A stretch of 64,000 bases of DNA from Trachythela sp. YZ-2020 (taxonomy: Eukaryota; Cnidaria; Anthozoa; Malacalcyonacea; Clavulariidae), in the NCBI GenBank assembly GCA_016169945.1, contig JADLSH010000282.1:1939001-2003000 (forward strand). Direction: 5' to 3'. Positions 23,099 through 35,560 of this stretch are shown here, in pieces. Made by a program: the position numbers and the translations under genes. Numbering within the stretch: the stretch's first letter is position 1; every line of letters starts with the position of its first letter. The notes below the pieces were generated by a model that was given only the letters and a program-made list of their open reading frames with translations, was not told the origin of the DNA and searched no databases.

Positions 23099-25828
23099 GG
23101 ATGCCTTACGCTTCTAAGCGACGAACAGAAAACGAAAAAAATTTCCAAAAAGAAGCAAGTAAGTGCAAAAAAAACACTTAATTTTTCTCCAAAAACACTG
23201 GAGATCGTGATGACGTTGCTAATCTTGATCAACATCAACCGACGAGTACACCAAGTTTGTTGTTAGAAGAAGAGAGCAGATTTTACGGCCCCGACAGTCC
23301 TGATGAATTGGACACCGACAACAACATCAACATCGAAATTAAGACCAGTGAAAGTCAAACCTCTGCAACGGTAAGGCCTGAAAATATCGTAGAGTTAGCG
23401 AATGAAAATGGTCAAAATGCTCATGAAGAATGATCATAAAAGTAAAAGTTCCCAGTCGGAGACTTCCCAAGAGTCCAGCCAAAATTGCCAAGTTTATTTG
23501 TACCGCGGATATTCGTTGAATATAAGCGCTATTGTAAAGAAGGCAGGACCTGATGTTCTTTCTCTTTCTAAAGAGAAACGACGAAGTGTGAACGAGAAAA
23601 AAACTCGAACCTTCGTGAAATGTCTTGTTTGCGCAGAATTTGAAGAAGAAGCAAAACGATTTGCTACCAACGGTCAAGTGTATCTGGCACATTGCGTCCG
23701 TTGTGATGGAAAAACAAATTACAAGATATCGGGGACCATTTACATGGGGCTCCTCACGCTGCCGCACTGAAAATGAAAACGGTTTCTACTCAATAGACCG
23801 AAAAAGATTCAAATCACCCTTGGTTGCGGACCCTGAACAGTTATGATTCAAATGTCATTCAGACAGTTACACACATGGCTGTTGATGTCTATAATGACAG
23901 AAAACTGCTCACACCTGCAGCCTGGTCTTGACCGTCACGATCATTAGCCCAACTTCATGCCGAAGAACAGTTTAAAACATATGGTAATGCTGCCGAAGGT
24001 GGAATGGAATTTTCTCGTTTTCAACCTCAAGCTATCCACTTGCACTACCGTGATCCTATTCACTACGCCGAAATGCTTCGCATTGAAGGTGACCTCGAAC
24101 GATAAAAGTTGAAAGGAGAACTTCAAACGTGCTGTCGTTTTGCGGTTCAGGTCGATGGGTCTGTGGATAGCAAACAACAAGACAAAAAATTTGTCTTCGT
24201 TCGTTTTAATCGCTACATCTGCCCTCTTTCTATCCAAACACGTTTGGTATGTGTTAATCAGGTTGAGAAACGTGGTGCAGAGGGTTTGTTGGATGCTGTA
24301 GTTTCTTCGTTAAAAGATATTGGGCTGGATGATGCAAATATCAAGGCAAAATATTCCGGACTGACTACAGACGGGGAGTCCTCAAATACTGGTCTAAAAT
24401 CGGGTTTATGGACTCGAATGGAGGAATATGTTGGATATCAATCATTCAACTTCTGGTGTGCGTGTCACATGTCCGATTTGACCATGGAAGACTTCATCGG
24501 ATCTGTTGCAGAGTTAAAGATTTGGAAATCCAACTTAGTTGCTGTAGCGTCCTATTATCGTTCGTCTGGTCTGCGCACCAAAGAACTCAAGACCTTGTTT
24601 TCGAAGATGAAGTCGTTTCCAGCTCACCACGAGGTTCGATTCGCACAACATTTAATACAGTTATGCGAGGCTGTCCATTACAACTTTGATGGCTGTCGTC
24701 TTCATTTGCAGAAAATCGTGGATTCTCCGGCTGCAGATTACGAGAAGAAAGAGAAAGACAAGGCAAAAGGATTTCTCAAGACCTGGTACCCTTCAAGCCT
24801 TCAAACATGGCTTACTGCTCTGATGGTTGACATCTGCTCCATCTTCCGGTATATCGAGAAAAAATGTCAGAAAGATCACATCATTCTTCCTGACGTTTTA
24901 AGGTACAAGCATGTGGCATTGCAAAAATTGGATCTACTAAAAGCTAAGCCTTACCCAGGTAAGATCATTTCAGTTTCTGCTATATTGAGATCGAAAGTAT
25001 AGTCCGTCCATGAAAAGCAGTACTCTCTAAGCAAGTATAACCTAAACATGTACGTTCTGTTGGTAACTATAATTAGTTGATAACTAAGGTGGTCAAGAAG
25101 AGCAACTGGAAAGAAGGTTACACTCAGCTGAAGACGATGATAGAGAAGATGATCAAACTCATCAAAGAAGAACAGCTCACTCGTTGGTGACAACATTCCG
25201 CCGAGCGAAAGAACCAATTAGAGTAGAAATTGTAGCATCTTCAGAAAACTATCTGAATGTGTGTGATATATACTTATATGTTCGTGTTTACCAGCAATTT
25301 GATCAAGAATATTAGGAAACTACCGACTATTAAATTTGATTATACGACTATTGGAAGCATATTCGCATCTAAATAAACTTTTTTTCACTTTTTGTTGCTT
25401 TCGTGCCGACTAAATAATGAGCAAAATGAAATTGTGAAGCACATCGTCAGCATAACAACAGCCAAGACTGCTATTGAGTTCAAAACAGACCAAGTCAAGA
25501 TTATGGTCCTCGGCTGTATTCTATGCTAAGGGGCAGCAAGCCACCAGTAACCGAATTCCTGTCAGCTTTCTGCGTTGTCTCGCCAGACAGCATGACCGTA
25601 GAAAGATCTGTCTCAACGTATAACATGCTTTTTTCTGATCTACGAACAGCCACCTCAGAGATGACATTAGTCGACAGACTATTCATTCACTGGAACGGTG
25701 TTCCGAGCGCTCTTTACGATCTACGACCTGCATTTCAGAAATTCATGCTCGCCAAGGACCGAAGAATGAATTTGCCAACTGTCAACACATACACCGAAAG
25801 GGATTTTATTAAGAAGTTTTTTGCCTAG
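23099..25828 (+). pseudogene. hAT transposase, multiply broken
   Basis: A likely first exon (23099-23371, MPYASKRRTENEKN then an acidic stretch) ends at a GTAAGG donor. The next part has a BED-like Cys pattern (VKCLVCAEFEEEAKRF and HCVRCDGKT). The longest open part (24109-25002) contains the RNase-H-fold core of the hAT family, with the Asp in LTTDGESSN and the insertion-domain motif WCACHMSDL. The C-terminal dimerisation region is at 25595-25780 (MTVERSVSTYNMLFSDLR and MTLVDRLFIHWNG). Stops and frame changes between the parts show it is dead. It is closest to hAT groups related to ZBED/KIAA1586-type proteins, by family knowledge. Confidence 0.85.
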
Positions 25829-26338
25829 CCCATGCAGCAAGAAAACTTAACATTGCAAAACCGTTGTGTTAACTCTATGTTAGTTATATACATTTACATA
25901 AGTAATTGATATTAACAATCGTCTTGGACTTACTTATTATCAATAATTATATAATATAAGCATACATTGATATTTTATAATATATATATATATATACTTC
26001 TCAGTATATATAGGAGTATATTCCTCAATACTTCATTCGCTGTCTGATGATCGTTATCGTGAAACTTGAGTTACAGCATTAAAATTTTATTATATATATA
26101 TTTTTTCTTGTTCATTTTTCCTTTTGATATATATATATATATATATATGTATATATGGTGGCTATAAGCTATAATGCAAAAGCTCACTTCCCTTGTGGTC
26201 GTTTGAGCACTCTGGCCCCAAGACACTTCACGCATGTCTGGATGCGCATGTGTCTGAGTATTGTACCACATGCGCTTGGTGAGGGCAAGAGTATGGTGTA
26301 TAAATACGAAGTCACTCGCATCTAGACTGCGTTACAAG

Positions 26339-26382
26339 CTGCACTGACGAGCCGTTGAACGGCGAAACATGCATGTCTGCAG
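26339..26382 (+). ncRNA. Hammerhead ribozyme, type I, copy 1
   Basis: The parts in order are stem I strand CTGCA (26339), core CTGACGA (26344), stem II GCCGT-TGA-ACGGC, core GAA, the short palindromic stem III ACATG/CATGT, cleavage triplet GTC (26375-26377) and stem I partner TGCAG. All invariant core bases are present. The very short stem III suggests activity as a dimer, as in other animal retrozymes. Confidence 0.85.
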
Positions 26383-26618
26383 ATTTGACTATATGCTCCT
26401 TCACTTGTGTTGTTGAGCACTCTGTGAGGTTAATTGGTGGCTAATAAGCTATAATGCAAAAGCTCACTTCCCTTGTGGTCGTTTGAGCACTCTGGCCCCA
26501 AGACACTTCACGCATGTCTGGATGCGCATGTGTCTGAGTATTGTACCACATGCGCTTGGTGAGGGCAAGAGTATGGTGTATAAATACGAAGTCACTCGCA
26601 TCTAGACTGCGTTACAAG

Positions 26619-26662
26619 CTGCACTGACGAGCCGTTGAACGGCGAAACATGGATGTCTGCAG
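26619..26662 (+). ncRNA. Hammerhead ribozyme, type I, copy 2
   Basis: It has the same architecture as copy 1 (CTGCA, CTGACGA, GCCGT...ACGGC, GAAAC, GTC at 26655-26657, TGCAG). Stem III has one change (ACATG/GATGT) that leaves four pairs and a two-base loop. Confidence 0.85.
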
Positions 26663-27317
26663 ATTTGTATATATATATATATATATATATATGTAAATCA
26701 ATCGTTGATGAGAGGCCATAGGAATTTACCGAATTGTGAGGCAAGAACAATTTTAAAACAGGTTATTAAATGGTCCCTCTCAATCATGATACAAGGTCCC
26801 TTTTGCCAATTCGCCCCCCCACTGGCAAATCCTTAAAAAAGACCCTGGACAATACCACCGTTCGATTCAGCGTTTTACGATCTCTTTAGAGAAGTAAATT
26901 GTGTTTGTTTACAATGCTACGCGGTCGATTTACCCATTTCAAACACCTCTGTAGTTGTATTTGTTTACAAATTAACAATAATACAAACTAATGAAATATT
27001 CATTTCGCTTTCCCGCCTTTGGTTTACACACTACAAACTCATTTTTGTAATCATAGGACATAATCTAGCCCTTTTACGGCAATTCTCGTGAAAATATATT
27101 ATTTGTTCCGATAGCCGGTTTTGTCGGCGCACGCTCGGACAACTTCGGAACCTAAAATCTCCGCGACTTTGCACCCTAGCGTATTGAAAGTACCGGCAAT
27201 CGATTCCTCGTGATGTCATTACCTAGATGGCGGATTTTCATTCGTTTATAGCACTGATCTGAAAATATAGTACCTGGATCGAGCTTCTATACTTTGAAAA
27301 TTGAAGCCCGTTTTGGG

Positions 27318-27424
27318 TTACAATTCCATGACACGCACGAAATAGGGTTAGGGTTAGGGATTGGGTCGGGATTGGGGTCAAGATCAAAGAGAAATATTCG
27401 TGATTGCGTGTCATGGAATTATAA
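27318..27424. mobile_element. 107-bp MITE carrying a telomere-like tract
   Basis: The ends TTACAATTCCATGACACGCA and TGCGTGTCATGGAATTATAA are inverted. CC(A)GTTTTGG lies on both sides as a probable target duplication, and the sister arm at 33340 lacks the insert. The interior includes GGGTTAGGGTTAGGG. Confidence 0.75.
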
Positions 27425-29217
27425 CCCAGTTTTGGATTTGGCGGCCATATTGGAGTGACCACCAATGGGCGTTGCAAGTCGAAGCAATTTGAAGGAAGTA
27501 TTTTCAATTTGCGCTGTGTTGGGCGATGGAATTATTGAAGTTTAATTGGAAATATGTAAATTTGTATATTGGGTTGATTTCGGGCGTTTCTCGGCGAAAA
27601 AACTGTTCGTGTGTGTATGTTGTTGTCAGCCTTGAGTGAGCATATTCAAGTGAAAATTTTGGAATAAATCGCCGTACTGTGCCTCTCGGCGTAGTAATCA
27701 AATAAATTACAAGAACGGAGACAGTTTCACATGGGAAAGTAATACTGGGCAAATAGTGATAGTGAAAGATCGGCCTTAAAACGGTTTTTTGTGACGATTA
27801 AAGTCGACAAACTTTGCGTGTTGTAGCTACAATATGTTGCCTTCCGCAGTAATAGTAAATCAAGAAACGAGACAGGCGTCTTGTGGAAGTAATATTGCGC
27901 GTATAAATAATGAGGAATCACTGATTCAGGCTGAAAACGAATGTGTTAACAGAAACTTTACGCGTAAGTGGCCGTGATGCACTGTCGCCATATAGGACAT
28001 ATAGGACATATAGAATTTATAGTGCTTGTAAATAAATATTGTAAATACTTTCTATGCTCAGTTGCTTCAAATTTAGTATTATGTTTGTAAAGATTTTACC
28101 TGTCTGAAACTTCTGTATCTTGTGAAGAAAACTGTATGCAATAAATCAGCATACCATGATAATTGGCCAATGCTATTGTAAAATTTCTCATTGAAAAATG
28201 TTTTTATTAATTCAAATTTCTGTTTAGTATGTCTTTAAACTAGATTTATACCATTAGGTTCCTAATCTACTTGTCAACTATGGTGTCAATTCCTTGGCAC
28301 AGGAAATAACAGGGGCTAAATATATTAGGGCATCCTTTTAAGGTAAGGTCTGAAATTTGCAGTATCCCAATATCCACAAGATACTAAAATTTGGTGTTGG
28401 ATACTAAACTGTGAATGACTTGTATCCTGACTGGATACTACAAAGCTTCAAACATTGCTATAACATTAAATGTCTTAATTGATCAACATTCAATACAGAT
28501 GTACAGAAGTTTGCTTTAAGGTTTATATGCATCTTAATGTATCATGATACCAACTTATTTAGTGTCTAGTTGTTGACTGTTGTGTCTTATGTTGTTATTG
28601 TTATTGTTACTTGTAACAGTGAGATGGGTCAGGAGTGGGTAACTCAGTTGGAATGGATACTGAGAAATAATTTAAATTTCAGATTCTGGAAAGGGAGTCG
28701 ATTAATTTTTGAACCAAGACTTAATGCATATTACATGGTTTGTAGCTCAAACATAGTAACTGAACATGACAATCCCTGATATATTTGTGTATTTCCCCAA
28801 TGGAGCCTGGGGTTCCCAACAGAGCATGTATTCCCCACTAGCACCACCGCTGCTTTCTCTGCACAGATTAAAGCTTAAAATACATGTTGTAAATAAATTG
28901 TTCACTTAATTCATAAGGAAACTAAATGCCACAGCATGGTGTTTTATATAGATGGCCTGTAATAAATTTCTTGAGACACAGTAGACAAATTTGTAGAACT
29001 ACATTCTGACAAATTCTGTCAATCTTATCAGTATAATTTAGTAAATACATAAGTACTTTTTATTTATTGTGCTTCAGCAGGGCGACTATAAGATAGGGCG
29101 GCGAAACGGCAATGTAACCCCTGATCAACGTGTGATGCGCAGGACCCCCCAAATATTCTTCTTATGCATGTGGAGACATTTTTATTTGTCAAAGAAAATT
29201 ACCACAAATTTGTTATA

Positions 29218-29841
29218 CAGGGTGTCCTAAAAAAAAGTGACACTATAGAAATTATCCTATTGTTACAATTTGAATGCCTGAGCAATATGCTAAAACCCAC
29301 AAGTGCATAAACTTCTGCTTCTGGAATTTAAAATAACTCGTATTACCATAAAAATCAAATTACATGTAAATCATACGACCAGTTGGAGTAACAATAATGG
29401 TTCAATTGACTACAGAGCAACGAGTATTTGTTGTAACACAATTTACCCTAATACCGAATGTAACCGCAGTGCAATAATCGACGAATTCAACGCTTTACGG
29501 CAGCAGCCTGAAATGATTCGAAATGTGATGCGCGGAATGCACAGGCGAACCATTCTTTGTCTGGAAAGAAATGGGGGACATGTTGAAGGGCACGGCCCAT
29601 AGCTTAAACATTAATTTTATCAATTGTTGCTACGTGTAAAATAAAAAGCAAACCGTTTATTAGTGTAATCGTTTTGCTTGACTCGGGCGTTAAAATATTT
29701 GGACGAAGCGAAAACGTTTTAAAATGCTTAAATGTAAATACAATTTCATTAAATTCCCAGGTATGTAATCACGCGCGTTTAAGAGCGGTTTAAGAACAAT
29801 GAGATAATTTCTATAGTGTCACTTTTTTTTGGGACACCCTG
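29218..29841 (+). mobile_element. Internally deleted Tc1/mariner element
   Basis: The ends are CAGGGTGTCCTAAAAAAAAG and the complement, with about 39 bp matching, flanked by TA. The interior keeps a transposase N-terminus (VQLTTEQRVFVVTQFTL, from about 29398) and C-terminus (VMRGMHRRTILCLERNGGHV, 29527-29590), with the catalytic middle deleted. Confidence 0.85.
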
Positions 29842-29858
29842 TATACACAGGCCAGAAA

Positions 29859-30009
29859 TTACTATTGTTCTAGTTCGGGAAAACATTGAATAGAACAAAG
29901 GTTACTAAGCATTAGAATGATCTACATGAGTGAATAGCTCTTATACATAATTCTAATGCTTAGTTACTTTTGTTCTATTCAATGTTTTCCCGAACTAGAA
30001 CAATAGTAA
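29859..30009. repeat. Foldback element with 60-bp arms
   Basis: 29859-29918 and 29950-30009 are complementary with a few mismatches, and the loop is 31 bp. The ends read TTACTATTGTTCTAG and CTAGAACAATAGTAA. Confidence 0.85.
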
Positions 30010-31450
30010 CCAGGCATGTGAGTTATCCGAAGTTGTGAATTGGGTAGCAACGACGTAAACACACTGATGTAAACAGCGTTAGCCAAATTTGTCTATTGCC
30101 TGTCATACTTTCCCCATTTAAATGACCGGTTGGTGCGCATTCAATGGCAGGTAGCAAAAAAAGTTCAAAAAATTAAGAAACGATATTTATACCAAATATA
30201 CATCTATTAATGGTCTAACTGCCCTGGGATTTACTAAGTTCTGGTGCCAAAAGAAGCGGTTGAATTTTTTATAAAACCAACCGGGGTTGGAACTGCCGAA
30301 GCTCTCGTGATGGATGGAATGACCCTTCGTCTTTACAAAATCTGCAATATCTCTTCAAATGCTTGTTTTTGTCAAATGATGTTCTTATGGTAAGAAGCGT
30401 ATATATTTTTGTGTAGATTGAAATTGCAAAAGTGGTCTTAGTGTGTGTTTGACTACCTTTGAAATAAGCGAATTTTCAAAACAGTCGAACCTGAGAAATT
30501 TTTACACTACAACCCAATTTTTATGCTGCAGTTGACATGCTATAGCAAAAAAAGTTCAAGAAATTACACGACAAAATTGGGCAGGAATAAAGTTTAATTC
30601 GTTACAGTGTTGTTTTAAAAAAAGCTACGTTCTAGCTCGATTCTAAGGTACGAAATTAGTAAATTGTTTTGCGAGCGGGGCGAAATTGGACAGGGAAGTC
30701 ACAAATGTTTCGAGATTTAAAACTCAAAATTTTATATGTTAGATCGATAGTACAGAACGCCTTAAAACTTGTTGTATGAACGCTAAAAGGCTTGAATAAC
30801 ATCTTGAAAAAATACAGCACAATCGACTGAATACTTTTTAAAATATTAATCATTTACGCGATCCACCTGGAGTTTTTTCCACTCCTTGTTTTGTTTTTTT
30901 AATTACACAGGGGCCGCGTCGCCCCAGTCCCAATGCGCATCACACATTGATCACGACATTATTTAGCCGTTTCGCCGCCATATCTTATAGTCGCCCTGGC
31001 TTCAGCAAACAATGAACTATTTTCTTGGACCTCTTAAATATACTGTCGTATTTGAACAACTATGAACAACGTCTGTTCGCCGGACAACAACAATCAACTA
31101 TTATTAATCGTTGTAGCTACAACACGGCATGCAAAGTTCGTCGACTTTAATCGTCACAAAAACCCGTTTTAAGGCCAATTTTCACCATCACTATTTGCCC
31201 AGTATTACTTTCACATGTGGAACTGTCTCCTTTCTTGTAATTTCTTTGAATACTACCCCGAGAGACACAGTACGGCGATTTATTCCAAAATTTTCATGTG
31301 AATATGCTCACTCATGGCTGACAACAACATAAACACGCGGACAGTTTTTTCGCCGAGAAACGCCCGAAATCAACCCAAATCGGTGACTTTTAATAATATA
31401 CAAACTCGTTTACATATTTCCAATCAAACTTCAATAATTCCATCACCCAA

Positions 31451-33251
31451 CCATTACCAGAAATTTTGGTCATATTTAAGAATTAAAAAACGAGTCGCCT
31501 GCCGTTATGGTGTAATAATGCACGAGGGGTGAATGTTGGGAGAATACGAGAGAAGCTTGTAAAACACGAGGCGTAGCCGAGTGTTTTACGCGCTTCTCGA
31601 GTATTCTCCCAACATTCTCCCAGTGCATTATTACACCATAGCGGCACAAGACGAGTTTTTTAATTCTTTTATATTATAAGTGGTAGATAAGCACAGTAAA
31701 CAATTTTGTTCAAAGATCAATATTGATATTCTCCTAACATGTAATCACTGACGTCACTCGCAAGCTTTTTAATGTTTTCATTGCTTGGCAACAACTACAG
31801 GCTTGAATTCTGGCCGGCGAAGGAGCGAAAAACGCGCAACTCAACAAAAATTTGGGATTAAAAATGCATAAAAACTGTTGAAAATTTTCCAGAAATAGTC
31901 CACAAGGATAGACAGATTGGTTTTTCGTTGTTCTGCTTCACTTTTGCCTAGATTCGGTATAAAAGCGAAAGTTTTTGTCAAACTGCTTTGACAACATTGG
32001 CTGTCAAGTTGGATTTTTCATCTTGAACCAAATATATCAGGCAGTTTTTGTTTGAAGGTACTGTTTGAATATTTTTTGTGTTTTTTGCTAGTTCAGTAGT
32101 TGGTGGTTAAAAATTTTCTCAGACAAACTGTCAAGAAATGCATAAACATGTCGTATTTGTGTGGGTTTTTGTCGTTGCATCTTGACAGCTTAAAAACTGT
32201 ACACATAGTGTTTATATCTAAATCAATGCCAAAATGGTTAATTTTATTTTTTTGCACCTAGAACTGTGGATAAATTTGGTTTGGTTTGTGTTTAAATACA
32301 GTTTTTGTACCTTTAAATGTCAAAATAGTACAGATTTTCGCGTTTCTTGTCGCCGTTGAATGCCAACTTTCAAGCAAAAAAGTATATTTCAAACTCAGAA
32401 ACAACTACGAATCTTTATTCGCCGTTTATGTTCCGTTGTTATTTGTTGGCTGGCTTTTTTCCATCTCGTTTAGGTCTACTTTTTCTTGCTTTCTGACAGA
32501 CTTTGGATTTAAAACTATTATAATTTTGTTCATATTGTATTGACAATTCCGAGGAAAATTTAACAAGCGGGGACGATCGAAGGGAAAAATCAAAACGGTG
32601 GCCGTGCTTTATTGCGTCATAAAGCACGCGCATTAGCCAATCAAATTGCTCGTTAGATACTACTTATAATATAAAATTATATATTCTAATGCGAATGAAT
32701 ATAGTGTTGCTCATTATTCATGTCTTGTGTTCTTTAGAATACGTTCAAATATTGCATGCATACATATTTAAATTAACCTGTAAACGACCACAAAGATTGT
32801 AAAATCAAACAAGTTCCAATGCTTTTGGAAGTACAACGTTAAAGACAAATATGGATTTTTATGAGCTCAAAAATTAGGTTGATTATAGTAGAATGCATCG
32901 CGAGTCTGGCATTTCGCGTCGCCCGTAATGATGTAGCCTAAATTGACCTATTTATATAGCCCTTGCAAGAAGATTAATATGGCTAACACTATGAATAGTG
33001 CCGTTTTTAGAACAAAATATGGCAAGCTAGGGAAGTACTTTGTCGTCGTAGTCAACAATATTTTTTTAGTTATAACTATTGCTCAGTCTATGTTGAAGTC
33101 AGATAGAGTCTGGCAAAGAAGAAATATGTCATCGCTCGAGCAAAATGTGAGTTAACATGTGCTCTCCTTATTATTTTCTATTAGAAATCGCCATTTCAAT
33201 GGTCTTTAATTATGTATGCGTGCCGCCGTCTTGTCCCAAATTTATGGTAAC
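31451..33251. mobile_element. Insert of about 1.8 kb in the right arm of the long-TIR element
   Basis: The left arm reads straight through this point, so the extra DNA is an insertion. Its edges carry weak inverted repeats (TTACCAGAAATTTTGG and the complement of CCCAAATTTATGGTAA). Inside is a strong hairpin (31480-31668, arms of about 75 bp including GGTGTAATAATGCAC). A short ORF at 32943-33155 ends near a GTGAGT donor but is not recognised. Confidence 0.55.
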
Positions 33252-35560
33252 GACAGCGCAAATTGAAAATACTTCCTTCAAATTGCTTCGACTTACGACG
33301 GCCTTGGTGGTCACTCCAATATGGCCGCCAAATCCAAAACTGGCTTCAATTTTCATAGATATAGAATCTCGATCCAGGTACTATATTTTCAGATCAGTGG
33401 TTTATAGCAATCAACACTGACCTTATATGGCATTGCGTAATTGATTTCGCGTGCGGGAATCAAATTTCAACGATCTCGGCATTTTGTATGCGACTTTAAT
33501 ATTCCTTTTTACATTAGCTACAATTTGTGTATTAACACTTGCTCGAAAATAATAAATCTTGCTCTAGCAATTCCGATTTATTTCCGCAATAATTGTAAAG
33601 TTTTAGATAATTGATAGAATAGAATAGAATAGAATCTTTATTTACCCACGGTGAACTTATCAGGATTTACATATATGGTACACTAACTAATTACAAAATT
33701 TTACAAACTAACAAATTACAGTTATAGCTCAATATAGAAATAATTATAAAATAAAAATACCTGCTTTCCATAAGTTCCGTGCAATAATATAATTTGTTAA
33801 AATTCAATCATTTAAAAAACCTACTACAGCCCGATTTAAACACGCGGAGATTATTTGTTTGCGTAGCTCAGTAGGAAGGCTATTCCAAAGCACAGCACCA
33901 CTATAACCAAAGCTATTCTTTAGGTAGTTGGTCCGTGGCTTTGAAACAGCTAGTTTGCCTTCGGTGTCTCTCAATGAGTAGTTCGTGATGCTGCTACGGT
34001 CTATGAACATGGGACGCAAGTAATCGGGAGCGAGCCCATTAAGTGATTTATAGACCATAACAGCTTTTTCAAGCTTGCGCTGGGTATCGAGTTTTCTCCA
34101 GCCAAGCTTCTCTAGTAGAAAATCAGCAGCAATGTCATAGCATATGTAATATGAACCGGGACAACCTAAATATCATTTTATCGAATGACGCGTGTCCTGT
34201 TCTCAGAGAATAAACACGTCTGAAGATATTTACATTTGAAATAACTGATCGTAATTACGGCGCAAGCGACGTTCAACTTAAACATTATTGGGGGTGGTTA
34301 CTCACCCCCTAACCCCCCGTACCCGCTATAGTTATGACCCTGGTCTTGCCTGATTTATGTAGCAGCATTGCAGAGTGAGTTGCTTGGCATTAAGTCTATT
34401 CACCACCCTCAACGAAGTAAGCATCAACGAATGCATAACGGCATACCCAAATTTGTATGATTTATGAAACTTTTGCCTAGGACTTCAAATGTTGGTATAG
34501 AGCAACCCTTTTAAGAATCTGTATGCTGTCTGTCACATATGTGCCTATAGCACAGTAAATGTGATGTCGATGTCTTCAAAATAATGAAAGCCAGCACATT
34601 CCATTCCACACATTATCCACACCTCCCTGATGGACGCAATTTGAAGCTAATTTGTACCCCTCTCCTCTAGACATCTGCCTTCTCCACCTGAAGTGCAGAA
34701 ATTTCCTCCGTGTTTGAGAGTCGAGATATTTTCTATATTAACCCACAGTATATCTCCACAATATCCCCACAATTATAAGCTAGTACAGATATAATGGATG
34801 AATAATCTGTTATAGGTACAACAAGAAATTGCACAAGTGACCAAAGTGTAGAACAGTCAGAGCAATATATAGTTACGGTAATACCATAATAACTTGATTA
34901 TAAAGTTTTGTTTTTAGAATATTTACTGCTAATTAGTAGTTATTCTTTGAAGAAATTAAATAAAAATCACCACTATGGACTGCATCATTGTTGGATAATT
35001 CCGCAATAAAAGAATAGATGTAGGTTAATCAAAAACTATTGCAAGCCAGGAACACCGGAACTTTTAGTGCACTGGGGGTATTTACACCTGCTACGGTGAT
35101 ACCTTTCACTCATAGGGATGATGCATGAAGGGTGAACAAGTTAGTGACCTTTTCCAGAATTGTTGCATATCTAATTGCGATTTATTGAAAAACATATCAT
35201 ATTTGCAGGCTTGAAACAAACTGCCACGTTTTGAGAACAGACCCTTTGTCGGGCAGACTAAAAGACCCTTTGCTTGAAATGTTGAAGTTTGTTCTAATTT
35301 GTTTAGGTAGTTGTACGATTGATATAAGTTTTCAAATTCTACAATAACATGCACCCAAACTATAAAATAATTAAATTTTGCAAGAAATTCCAAGGTGATA
35401 GTGCGGCCAGAACACTACACAGCGTTGAAATCCCTGGCGAGCATTTAGTGGGGATTGGTTGAACCAAAGTGCATGGATGGAGACTGGGGATGGGGCATCT
35501 ACTGATTTTCCCTGGGTCAGTTACTAAGTCTTGCCAGGCTTGTTTTAATACACTGGCACC
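32620..35560 (+). repeat. Segmental duplication, copy 1 (2.94 kb)
   Basis: The whole stretch recurs as a direct repeat at 43926-46870 with only a handful of single-base and short-indel differences. It starts inside the insert of the long-TIR element, includes the right end of that element and a LINE 3' fragment, and ends at CACTGGCACC. Confidence 0.95.
33614..34146 (-). mobile_element. 5'-truncated LINE 3' fragment, copy 1
   Basis: The minus strand reads LLEKLGWRKLDTQRKLEKA and VYKSLNGLAPDYLRPMF, the C-terminal end of a cnidarian-type LINE polyprotein, then the 3' tail with (ATTCT)n repeats at 33614-33640. There is a frame change at about 33850. Confidence 0.8.

Larger units (their letters stand above)
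26157..26668 (+). repeat. Tandem retrozyme: 280-bp monomers with hammerhead ribozymes
   Basis: A partial unit (26157-26435) and a second unit (26436-26668) are nearly identical, in head-to-tail order, and each ends in a hammerhead. Predicted cleavage sites lie 280 nt apart (after 26377 and after 26657), which defines the monomer. (TA)n tracts flank both ends. The layout matches animal retrozymes, non-coding elements that move as small circular RNAs. Confidence 0.8.
22858..26847 (+). mobile_element. hAT DNA transposon (4.0 kb) with perfect 8-bp target duplication
   Basis: The ends are CAGGGTCTTTTTTAA and TTAAAAAAGACCCTG, and GACAATAC flanks both (22850-22857 and 26848-26855). It contains a decayed hAT transposase (23099-25828), (TA)n tracts at about 25976, 26091 and 26128, and a hammerhead retrozyme (26157-26668) inserted near the right end. 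Confidence 0.92.
29079..30998. mobile_element. Nested 1.9-kb hAT-like non-autonomous element
   Basis: The ends read AGGGCGACTATAAGATA and TATCTTATAGTCGCCCTG, with similarity extending about 60 bp inward. GCTTCAGC flanks both sides (29071-29078 and 30999-31006). It carries a mariner remnant and a foldback element. Confidence 0.8.
27252..33399. mobile_element. Long-TIR DNA transposon with 8-bp target duplication, heavily nested
   Basis: The left arm (27252-27833) and right arm (31108-33399, interrupted) are long inverted repeats starting CACTGATCTGAAAATATAG. GTTTATAG flanks both ends (27244-27251 and 33400-33407). The left arm has gained a 107-bp MITE and the right arm an insert of about 1.8 kb. 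No transposase is seen in the core, which holds further nested elements. The superfamily is unresolved; an 8-bp duplication fits hAT or P. Confidence 0.75.

Noticed and set aside
32943..33155. 70-codon frame present in both copies of the duplication
   Set aside because: Its presence twice only reflects the recent duplication and is not evidence of selection.
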